Under the pieces are notes generated by a model. It was not told the origin of the DNA and ran no database searches. It worked only from the letters and a program-made list of their open reading frames with translations. A stretch of DNA of 64,000 nt from Apostichopus japonicus (lineage: Eukaryota; Echinodermata; Holothuroidea; Aspidochirotida; Stichopodidae): positions 3,990,501-4,054,500 of the forward strand of contig NC_092575.1 in assembly GCF_037975245.1 (NCBI RefSeq), written 5' to 3'. Position 1 is the stretch's first letter. Every line of letters starts with the position of its first letter. Of the stretch, positions 50,123 to 59,300 are shown piece after piece. A program made the position numbers and the translations under genes.

Positions 50123-50416
50123 CAGGCGCGTAGCCAGGAATTTGCCAAGGGAGGGGCGAAACTGTAGATTCGGCATTGCAAACTATCTAAGCGTAGCGCC
50201 ATCATAATTGGCGCGAAGCGTACAAGAAAATTTTGGTTGAAAATGCCTCCCAGATCGCTGAAAATGGCACTTCCCAGGCCTTGTAAGTTGCATCTTAGCA
50301 TTTTCTCTTTTGAAAATACTAGCGATATCATAAAAACATTAAAAATAAAAATAACAAATATGCTCAAGGGAGGGGGCGGCTGCCCCCTTCGCTCCCCCCC
50401 CTTGGCTACGCGCCTG
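50123..50416. mobile_element. hAT-type miniature element (294 bp)
   Basis: The ends CAGGCGCGTAGCCAGG and, reverse complemented, CAGGCGCGTAGCCAAGG are flanked by a perfect 8-base duplication CGTCAATA (50115-50122 and 50417-50424). Read on the minus strand, the interior has TTTTCTTGTACGCTTCGCGCC and TGGCGCTACGCTTAGATAG. This core is shared with the nested elements at 52368-54116, so they belong to one family. Confidence 0.92.
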
Positions 50417-50672
50417 CGTCAATAAACAATAAATGTGTTATTTCATGTGTAACATTGTAACTGCTTCAGTTCCCTGTAACCTAAATAATACGAAACGTTA
50501 CAAAGCAAGGCAAACATCCATCTCTCATCGAGAATGAGAAAATCATTTAAAACAGCGCCCTCTAAAAATCAACTTCTCGCGGGATTGACGCTAAAGTTAC
50601 CAATCTATATCACCACATAAGTAATATATGTAAGTTTGTATATCACACTGAAGTGTCTAGCACGTGGGATAT

Positions 50673-50860
50673 ATCTTCTCGGCTTTTTGGCTAAGATCAT
50701 GTGTAGTATCTGTTCCCTTCGAGGGGGATCGTGATACACACTTGACGATGATCACACAGTCACAGTCTCGATGCAAGGGGACTGGGGTTGAGAGCGGATC
50801 AGTCGTTCGCTTGTTTGGTGTTTCGTGCCCAGGTTCTTTCCTAGGTGACTTTTCTTAATA
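50673..50860 (+). ncRNA. U2 snRNA-like 5' domain on unrelated body
   Basis: From 50673, ATCTTCTCGGCTTTTTGGCTAAG followed by ATCATGTGTAGTATCTGTTC matches the first 44 or so bases of metazoan U2 snRNA: stem-loop I and the GTAGTA branch-site recognition segment. Similarity stops at about 50716, and no U2 Sm site (ATTTTTG) follows. Instead GATCATGTGT-A-GTATC (50695-50710) can pair with GATACACAC (50733-50741) and ATGATC (50748-50753), around an inner hairpin CCCTTCGAGGG. It is therefore not a working U2 gene. It may be a chimeric retropseudogene, or a SINE with a snRNA-derived head; such SINEs are known from crocodilians. Confidence 0.75.
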
Positions 50861-51410
50861 AGTATATATCTTCAGAGTTAAAGCTCTTTACATCTGTTTG
50901 CTTGCAAAACTATGCCGCAAGAACCGAAACGTCAGACCCTCTAACGCCCTGTTATTAAAACTGTTTTGCTTGGTGACCCCATTTTCACCTTCTTGTCGAC
51001 CCTCTAGTGGGTGAATGTCGTGATCTGGGAAAGGGAAAGAGGTATATCCCCTAAAATTTTGAGAATTTTGTTTTCAAATGATTAAGGATGCTTAGCTGCA
51101 AACTGGTGGTATATTTTGCAACTTTAGAAGTAACTTATTTTTCAAGACGGTTCCACAAATACCGACAATTTTTGTTCTTCCGAAGTTTCGGCGACACTCC
51201 AGTGAAAACATCATAACTACCCTAAAAGGTGTTCGCGACCGCCAATTTGAATACCAGGGATTTAACGTATATACATCTACTTTGGAAGAGAAAAGAAGTT
51301 TTGTCCAGAAAGTGATTCGAACCTGTGACCTAGATCAGGATTATAAGTTCAAAGGTGACGTCCTAGAAAACGAATTCCTTGCTCCTTCAAATTCCGATAT
51401 TATCCTAACC
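50861..51410. other. Intergenic, no gene seen
   Basis: Unique-looking sequence with no supported gene. A minus-strand GGTTCGAATCAC near 51325-51314 looks like a polymerase III B box, but it lacks a pairing T stem and an A box. Confidence 0.5.
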
Positions 51411-51675
51411 CAGGCGCGGTTCCATAATTTTAAAGGGGAGGGTGTGCAACCCTGGGTTCGTTGAAGCTGACTTCCATGTAGAAGGATCCTCTTCCTCCAC
51501 CAGAATTTGTTGTTGTTGTTGAAATTTTAGACATAAAATGGTGCATTCTGAGGCATACTTGACAAATTTGGTTCATAATAAGGTCTACACGCAAGGTAAC
51601 TCCTTTCATATTGTGTGTGTGTGGGGGGGGGGGGGAGGGGGGGAGGGGGGGGTACACCCCCTGGATCTGCCCCTG
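51411..51675. mobile_element. hAT-like miniature element (265 bp)
   Basis: The left end CAGGCGCGGTTCCA and the reverse complement of the right end CAGGGGCAGATCCA are similar. CTAACC lies directly outside both ends (51405-51410 and 51676-51681). The shared flank is six bases, not eight, so the target duplication may have decayed. A long G tract (51619-51651) lies inside. Confidence 0.55.
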
Positions 51676-52367
51676 CTAACCGCTGTTGTCTGTTCATAAT
51701 TTTCACACTTTTCTTATTATTCTATAGTACATTTCATGAATCACAAAATCAAAGAAGATATTAACACGTTTTGTGCAAAATGAAGGTTTGTTATCTCTCG
51801 TCATTACATTATTATGTGCGAACAGAAATTTTGTTGTTATGTCGTTCACCCCAAATTCATTACGTTCCCTGTTATAAAAAAAAAAAAAAAAAAAACAACC
51901 AGGAACCATTGCCCTATTCAAATTCGCTGCAGTCCAGTATAGCTGAAAGCAATCTTCGGTGGACAAACTTATTATTTTGTTGTTGACGACAACAGGAAAC
52001 GAAGTTTGGTTCTATCCATTACATTGAAAACAGTTCGTTCAGTATGGCTGCAGTGATGATGAATAGGGTCGGTGCATTCAACCCCCTCACTACTTAACAA
52101 AACGGTTAGGCGGGGAGAGCACACTGACCGTCGTCCGTCTGATGCGGACTATTAGATTTTTGGTATTACACGGATTTCATGTACCGTTCTCGTATTCACT
52201 CTTCCTGAAATATTCATGGATTTTTATGTAGGCCTAGGCTGTCCCGAGATTATCCACGAATTGTAAAAAGGATCTGAATAATTTTAGTTTAACCTGGTTT
52301 CGTAGAAACAGCTTGAATGTAAGCTGAAATTGGATACCACTTCACACGTATGTGCAACTGAGTGATA
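51676..52367. other. Intergenic, no gene seen
   Basis: An A run lies at 51877-51895. The rest is unique-looking sequence without an exon or element that I can support. Confidence 0.5.
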
Positions 52368-52738
52368 CAGTGGCGGCGGAACCGGGGGGGGCTTGGGGGG
52401 GGGGCTCAGCCCCCCCAATGAAAAAGTTGAGGGGGCAAATGCATGATAAGCCCCCCCAATATTTACCAAGGCTCCGAAACGTGCATCTGCCCATTTTTCA
52501 ATGCATACTTGTCGATCTGTCCAATGCACACGTATATTATATAGGTGTAACAATTTTAGTAATTGCTGGGGGACCCTCGGTCCGTCCCCTGGCTACAGAC
52601 CACATTGTCACCCCAACCGCGTCTTCACGCCCCGTGAAAAGTGGAAGCAGTGAGTGTGAGTACCGGTAAGCGTAACACAACTTCGTCTTAGGCCAATGAC
52701 TTGCCTCATTTCAGCCAGTTCTCCAACATCCCCTTTCT

Positions 52739-53795
52739 TAGTGGCGGAGCGTTCATATATACAGTCAGGGCGGATGCCCCCCCCCCTGACGGACTCAAAT
52801 GGACTGCTGGCGCCCTTTTCAGCTTTTCACTACTTTTCACTTATTCGCGATTATTGACTATTTTATTGCGCTCTCATATACCTATTGACATTTGTCATAT
52901 TCTGTTGTTGTAATTTTCCGACACAATGGCGACGACACCTATTTATTCTCCGTTTATCTGCAAATTAGCAGGGCCCGGAAAGGGTCATTTAAGGGCGGCG
53001 GAACCGGGGAGGCACAGGGGCACGTGCCCCCCACTTTTCCTCAGGTTAAAAATGTGCCCTTTTTCTACATAAAAATTGAGGTGTCTCAAGTTAGCAAGAG
53101 GCCAGGGAACCAGAATGAACACTCGGGAAGGGCCGTTTCCGGCCATCTGAGGGGTTTGTAAAACCAAAAATTTTCTTGTACGCTCCGCGCCAACCGATGG
53201 TGGCGCTCCGCTCAGATAGTCGTGTATACAACTTTCAAATCCTGGCTACGCCCCTGACTTCTAATGAATTTCTGTGGGTCAAACTCAAAGCTATTTCGAA
53301 TGGAAAAAAATTGTTAAGATATTATCAAGAAATAAACTCTTATTCGGAAGATTCCTACATTAGCAACTAGCATGATTTCACCTCGTTTTTACTCAAAACA
53401 AAACTTGTTCCTTGTTTCCCAATTTGCGCATTGGATATTGCAGTGCTAATATGCATATTTTCCTTGAGGGTGGGGGTGGGGGGGGGAGCGTTGATGGAGT
53501 GATGTGTATACGCAAATAAGATAATACAATAAGAGTTATAAAGGGTACTAAATATAAGGCTGTATCATTCCCATCGAATTTCTGCAAAGTGCCCTTCGAT
53601 GTCGGTGCCCCCCCCCAGATTAAAAGTGCTTCCGCCGCCCTTGGGGTCATTACCTGCAATCTAGGGAGTATCTTTATTCAAAAAATTTCTGTACGCTCCG
53701 TGCCAACCTGTGGTGGCGCTCCGCTTAGATAGTGTCGAAAGCGCCCCTACAGACCATTCTTGCCCCCCTGACCAATACCCCTAGCTCCGCCACTG
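52739..53795. mobile_element. Middle hAT-type element, inside the outer one
   Basis: The left end is TAGTGGCGGAGC and the right end, reverse complemented, is CAGTGGCGGAGC. The flanks CCCTTTCT (52731-52738) and CCCTTACT (53796-53803) agree at seven of eight bases. The family core appears at 53675-53737 (CTGTACGCTCCGTGCC, then GGTGGCGCTCCGCTTAG). It is itself interrupted by the element at 52990-53643. Confidence 0.82.
52990..53643. mobile_element. Innermost hAT-type element
   Basis: The left end TAAGGGCGGCGGAA and the reverse-complemented right end CAAGGGCGGCGGAA are flanked by a perfect GGGTCATT duplication (52982-52989 and 53644-53651). Inside is another family core (53156-53222), followed by CCTGGCTACGCCCCTG (53243-53257). 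That sequence looks like the right end of a further, truncated element. Confidence 0.88.
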
Positions 53796-54124
53796 CCCTT
53801 ACTACACTCAAAAACGTCTTTGCGAGTACACTACGAGTAATTGCTACTCTCTTAAAACACCATCGAATATACAAATTACAATGTTTTTACAGACTTTTAC
53901 GTGCAATATGAGAAATTGCAGGCGTGAGACCCATATTTTCGGGCTAGGTATTCGCAGCATAAAACACTCGGCAAGTGCCGTTTCCGGCCATCTGGGGATT
54001 TGAAAAAAACCCAAATTTTCTTGTACGCTCCGCGCCAACCGATGGTGGCGCTCCGCTTAGATAGTATCCATGCACACATTAGCCCCCCCAATAATTTTTC
54101 CGTTCCGCCGCGCCTGGAGTGATA

Positions 54125-54734
54125 CATAGTACTCCCAGTAAGCTTCCGGACTTTGGAATTGTACTTCACCTCGGGCAAAAATACTGGTCTGGATGAAATC
54201 TACTTAAACTTGGGTATTGGATGATCATATTTGAACCATAGAACAACCAAAACAATGAGTGGTCCTCAAAACTCTACCCATCCCGTTAACAAAGATCCAA
54301 CATCAATACAATGCCTTAGGACTTTCACCTATTGATATGGTCACCTCATGTTAGGTAGTGGTCTCTGAAGGGCATGGGTGTACCTATTACACCAGTCTCT
54401 GTGTTATTCTATGAACACCCATCGAAATGAGAAGGCTTGAATTTTCAACACATAGTTTGTGGTTTCAAATGAGCCTCTATTGGCTTCCTAACCCTTGGGA
54501 AATACTCAACTAAATTTTAAAGTTAACAATCTGGTGGAGAGGGAGGGGGGTTTGGCCACACACTTAGAGGGCTAATGAGATATATGGCTTGACCTAAAAG
54601 TTTTCTGACTAAATGGATCTCGTATGCATTCTGTACCAATAAAAGGGCACCTATTTGAATTGCCTGTATAGTTGTAACTTACAACAGAAGGGCGCTTTGT
54701 TAATTACAAATTTCGTATGCATGAAGGCATTTTC
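54125..54734. other. Intergenic, no gene seen
   Basis: Unique-looking sequence with a short G-rich run near 54539-54552. No exon, RNA gene or element boundary was recognised. Confidence 0.5.
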
Positions 54735-55212
54735 AGGGATGAGACTGAGCCGGGAAAAAAAAATCTGAAATTCATCAATTGCCGTCCTTGGGTAGGGGTT
54801 TAAGGGGAGGGGGTGTTCCCTACCCTTGAGAAAATTTTTGCCAGGTAAGGAGGGCTTAGATGCAAAATGGTGGACTTTAGATGGAATCTATCACATCACG
54901 TAACTCGCCAAAAAAGTGTGGAATTTCTGCTTGTATAATTTATCCATTAGCTTTTTTGAACCAAAAAAAGGCTTTTTTGCTTGCTCTGTGCTACTTGATT
55001 CCACCACTGGTCAAATTCGGTGTTCCAAACCTTCACAGTCCAGCATGTTCGGCAAAAAAAAAAAAATAAAAAAAAAAAATAAAAAAATAAAAAAAAAAAT
55101 AAAAAAAAAAATAAATAAAAAAAATATAAAGAACGCGAATTACGAGAAAAAACGCGAAAATGAAAAAAAAAAAAATCGGAAATCCGCGTTTCCGCGGAAG
55201 AGTCTCATGCCT
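54735..55212. mobile_element. hAT-like miniature element with A-rich interior
   Basis: The left end AGGGATGAGACT and the reverse-complemented right end AGGCATGAGACT are flanked by GCATTTT on both sides (54727-54733 and 55213-55219). The segment TTAAGGGGAGGGGGTGTTCCC is shared with the element at 28910. The right half is an A/T-rich low-complexity stretch (about 55056-55182). The lysine-rich open frame across it is an artefact. Confidence 0.6.
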
Positions 55213-56128
55213 GCATTTTGGAGGTTTTTGTCCCCCCTACAGAACTGGGGATGGGGCTGGTCAAAACCCTGTCGGCCAACCCTTTGCTTTCATTTCAAGA
55301 CAAAATCCACAATCAGGCAAGACGTTACAGATTATATAGGAAGGTCGCAGTCTAGTAACCTAATTGCAAACAATACAATAATCAGGGCTAAAGAAGCAAT
55401 TTTCATTAATTAATGAGGCTAATTACATCTCACAGGTTTGGACGAAATACACACACACACACACTCGCACAAACACAAACAAAAGCAGAATTTTTTGAGC
55501 CATCTCTTTATTTCCCAAACAATGATATTTTTTTGTGGTCATACTTCAAATTTAAATAGAAAGACATGATCACCTGCTTCTGCCAAAAACTTTATCATAA
55601 AATTTCTTTGCATTTTTTAATCTTATAAAATACTATATTTTCAAATATCCTGATTCTCACAGTTTCCTCGTTTCCTACTTTGTAAGTCATAATATGTGAC
55701 ATTTTTTCATCGTCTTCAAAATGTATGAGGTTCATAGAAAAACACAGATAGACAGAAAACCTTGGGCTTGATATCAAAGCTAAATAGAACCATCATTTCT
55801 CAATACCAAGAAGAAGAAGAAGGAAAAATTGCTGTTAATACATAATTCAAAATATTCTTTCTTGGAAAAAAAAAGAAAAGAGAAAAGAACATAAATTAAG
55901 GAAATAAATTAGGGGAAAAGAATATCCTGGGAGGACAGAAATAAATAAATATTTCTCTTCTTCTATATCATAATTAATCTAAAAAATGCCAAAAGAAAAC
56001 AATAACAACTATGTATGGAATGGTATGTTTCTTTCCTTGCAAAGAATTTGCCACACATTATTTACCCTTTGATGCCAAATACATTTTCCCACTCCTTGTC
56101 CTGTTTATTTTTTTTTTTAAATTTTTGG
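55213..56128. other. 3' flank and probable 3' UTR of GGNBP2
   Basis: On the minus strand the GGNBP2 stop at 56129 is followed by AATAAA at 56109-56104, probably too close to the stop to be used, and at 55512-55507, which would give a 3' UTR of about 600 bases. The region is A/T rich, with an AC microsatellite near 55450. I see no other gene. Confidence 0.45.
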
Positions 56129-56320
56129 CTAAGCATTGGCTATATTCCTCTGGTTAAAGAAGTTCACGTGATTATCCAATTTGACCCTCCTCATAAAGCG
56201 TTGGTGGAGGTTCTGCCTAAGTTGGGCTCTCTGAGAGTCCAGACACTGGTGGCTGGCGTGGAATTCGTCAATTTCTTCCGGTGCTAGCTTGCAGTCTTCG
56301 TCACAGAATAGATGCGTCTC
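56129..56320 (-). CDS. GGNBP2: GGNBP2 exon G (C-terminus and stop)
   Basis: This exon encodes the last 63 residues: ETHLFCDEDCKLAPEEIDEF, HASHQCLDSQRAQLRQNLHQ, then RFMRRVKLDNHVNFF and a short tail before TAG. It aligns with the vertebrate end (DEIQSFMANNQSF, REQYRQHLKEKFNKY). Acceptor GTCTCCAG. Confidence 0.93.
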   Translation of the reverse strand, partial: ETHLFCDEDCKLAPEEIDEFHASHQCLDSQRAQLRQNLHQRFMRRVKLDNHVNFFNQRNIANA

Positions 56321-59300
56321 CTGGAGACCAGAAAGAGAGAAAAGGACGAACGTTGAAGATATGCGTGTGATTGCTATGCAGCCTGTCACAGACACAACCG
56401 AAACAATGCTTTCCAAAGTGTCTAGTGTGTGAGAACGGGACGAATATTGAAGACATGCGTGTGATTGCTATGTAGCCTGTCACAGATAGAACAATGAACA
56501 ATGCTTTACAAAGTGTCCAGAGTGTGTCAACCACAGTTATTTCTTGGTTGGAATGTACTAATGTGCATGATTTAAATGTTTCTGATGCATGAAAAGAGAT
56601 CCACTACCAAGAAAGTAGCATATTCTTCAAAGCTTCCATGTCATTCTATTATAGGGATTGACGAAAAGCAAATAATACTACAGAGAAAACTGGATATTAT
56701 AGTAACTTCTCTAGACTGTATAAATTTACCAAAGGAAGTCTGGATAACTTAGCCGGATAGATCCCTTAAGGTAATCAAGAAAATGATGCTTCTCGTGAAA
56801 CGAAAGAGGGAAGGGTGGGGTAGGGAGGGAGGGAGGGAGGGAGGGAGGGAGGGAGGGAGGGAGGGAGGGAGGGAGGGAGGGAGGGAGGGAGGGAGGGAGG
56901 GAGGGAGGGAGGGAGGGAGGGAGGGAGGGAGGGAGGGAGGGAGGGAGGGAGGGAGGGAGGGAGGGAGGGAGGGAGGGAGGGAGGGAGGGAGGGAGGGAGG
57001 GAGGGAGGGAGGGAGGGAGGGAGGGAGGGAGGGAGGGAGGGAGGGAGGGAGGGAGGGAGGGAGGGAGGGAGGGAGGGAGGGAGGGAGGGAGGGAGAAGAA
57101 TGGGTTCCTGCAATGTATTTGGGTAGATTATATCACAAGGTTCGTTTCCTTTTTTATCATCTTGTTGATATCACAAGGTTTGTTTCCTTTTTTATCATCT
57201 TGTTGATATCACAAGGTTTGTTTCCTTTTTTATCATCTTGTTGATTTGTTCTTATAACACACAGCAATTGGAGAAATACATAGGCCAGGCTCCTGTCAGT
57301 CACCCATACATTACTAGTCCTGCACACAGTATGATAACAAACCCATCATAATGGTAACAATATCATCATAGAGATTATAGCGGACTATCTCTCCCTCTCT
57401 GCCCACCTGTCCGCTTCCCTCATAAAGACTACTACTATAAGGATGCACTGATTATAGCATTTGTTTTTCCCTCTTTAAAGCAGCATTTTGTGTTTTGTCG
57501 CCGTTTTCTTCTTTTTTGACATGTCCATCGAGTTTTTTACATATATCAATCACAAAACAGCAAACTAAGATATTAGCCAAGTTTTTCCCTGCCAACAACG
57601 TTAATTGGCGAGTAACTAAGGATATTTGCAGATAATGAGAATAGTGTCCATGAAAAATTCCATACTTAAAATTAATCGCATACAGTTCCCTTAAACCCAC
57701 TAGTTTGAATTCAACCAATCAGAGATGCAGGTTTAGTTATGAGCCGTTGCTAAAAATAGATTCAAGACTTTGCGTTGGTACAACCAGGGAGTGGTTACCG
57801 AACTCCCTGGTACAACTGCCATGTAGACTGTACACAAATCAAGCATGGTGTTGTATTACGTATTGGTCAATGACATTCGTAGTGCTTAAATATTCATATT
57901 ATGGGCGAGGTTTATTGGGATCCCAACGGAAAATATCTTGGAGAAAAACAAAGTTGAAAGTTGCAAATTTTTCGACTTTTATGCCACCATTTGAAGTAAG
58001 ATTTAAAAAGATAAGCTAGTTATGTATGTTGTTATGGCATAGTGGAGTCAGTGAGGTTGAGAAAAATCAAAGAAAAGGACTCAAAATGCTGCTTTAATAC
58101 AATTACCTCTAACATGTCTTGGAGTGTGTGTGTCCAGCCTACTGCATGTCTAAGCTGCCTCTCGTTAGAACACCGACAGATCTTGGCGACTTGATCACTC
58201 TCATAATTTGCGCTGCCCTGTAACATAAAAAAAATTTATATATATATATATATATAAAAAATAAAAATGATAGAAAAATAAAAGATATTAAGGAAAACTA
58301 TGCATTCCTGGTGAGATCTTGACCAGATTTATGACTGCAGTTCTCAAAAGGTGTATGTTGAAAGGAGGAAGACAATAATAATAGTAAGAATTATTACAAT
58401 AACAGCAACAATAATAATCCTAATAATATGTGGACTAAAATGCTAACTTGGAAACTGACAAGAATATTCCAAGTGACTTTTGGGAGAGAATTGGACTTGA
58501 GCAAGTGTCCTGAATGATTCAATCCTTGAGCTAAAGAAGACTGTTTTGGTTTACATTATGGATGCTGGCCAAAAACTATATTGGTTCTTTCTCTTGAATT
58601 TTTGCATTTGAGTGAGCACAAGATTTAAACTAATCAAGTAGAATATTTTGTCAATCACTTCAGACGTCTCAAAAACTATATTGATTCTTTCTCTTGAATT
58701 TTTGCATTTGAGTGAGTACAAGATTTAAACTAATCAAGTAGAATATTTTGTCAATCACTTCAGACGTCTCAGCCCTCATTAAACTGTTTTTTGTTGATAA
58801 TTCTCTGGAGGGATTACATGGGATATAATTATTAATTAAGTTGCATACTTTTCAGAGCATGACTAATCAACTTGAAATCTGATACAGTATAGAATAGTAT
58901 TTATTGAATAGTTGAATTGGAAAATTGACCAGATGACTGGACAACAATGTAATTAAACGTAGAGAAGTTGGGTTGTCCAATCACCATTCAGGTTCAGTTG
59001 ACTGACAAGATACACATTACATTGTCAGCAGCCTGTCAGCCAACAAAGGTCAGCAATGAAGAGTAAAACGGAGAAAACTTTGGTTGACAAATCACCATTC
59101 AGGTTCAGTTGACTGACAAGATACACATCACATGGTCAGGAGCCTGTCACCAATCAGGTTCAGTTGACTGACAAGATACACATTACGTGGTCAGGAACCT
59201 GTCACCAATCAGGTTCAGTTGACTGACAAGATACACATTACATGGTCAGGAGCCTGTCACCAATCACCATTCAGGTTCAGTTGACTGACTAGATACACAT

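Larger units (their letters stand above)
52368..54116. mobile_element. Outer hAT-type element of a three-level nest
   Basis: The ends are CAGTGGCGGCGGAACCGG and, reverse complemented, CAGGCGCGGCGGAACGG, with a perfect 8-base duplication GAGTGATA (52360-52367 and 54117-54124). Its own interior is split by the element at 52739-53795. Near its right end (54002-54069) is the core TTTTCTTGTACGCTCCGCGCC followed by GATGGTGGCGCTCCGCTTAG. Confidence 0.9.
56321..58106. other. GGNBP2 last intron
   Basis: This 1.8-kb intron is mostly repeats: a 94-bp tandem duplication, a 273-bp AGGG array, three copies of a 38-bp unit and a 615-bp TTAA-flanked element. Little unique sequence remains, mainly 56535-56810 and 57250-57470. 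Confidence 0.8.

Noticed and set aside
50673..50860. Functional U2 snRNA gene
   Set aside because: Only the first 44 or so bases match. The Sm site and the 3' stem-loops of U2 are absent.
51314..51325. Possible tRNA or SINE B box on the minus strand (GGTTCGAATCAC)
   Set aside because: The flanking bases do not pair as a T stem and no A box lies upstream.
54916..55413. 165-codon plus-strand frame rich in lysine
   Set aside because: The Lys/Asn content comes from an A-rich low-complexity tract inside a miniature transposon.
56775..57244. Long open frames across the AGGG array on both strands
   Set aside because: They are products of a period-4 repeat without stop codons. No start context, domain or conservation is expected.
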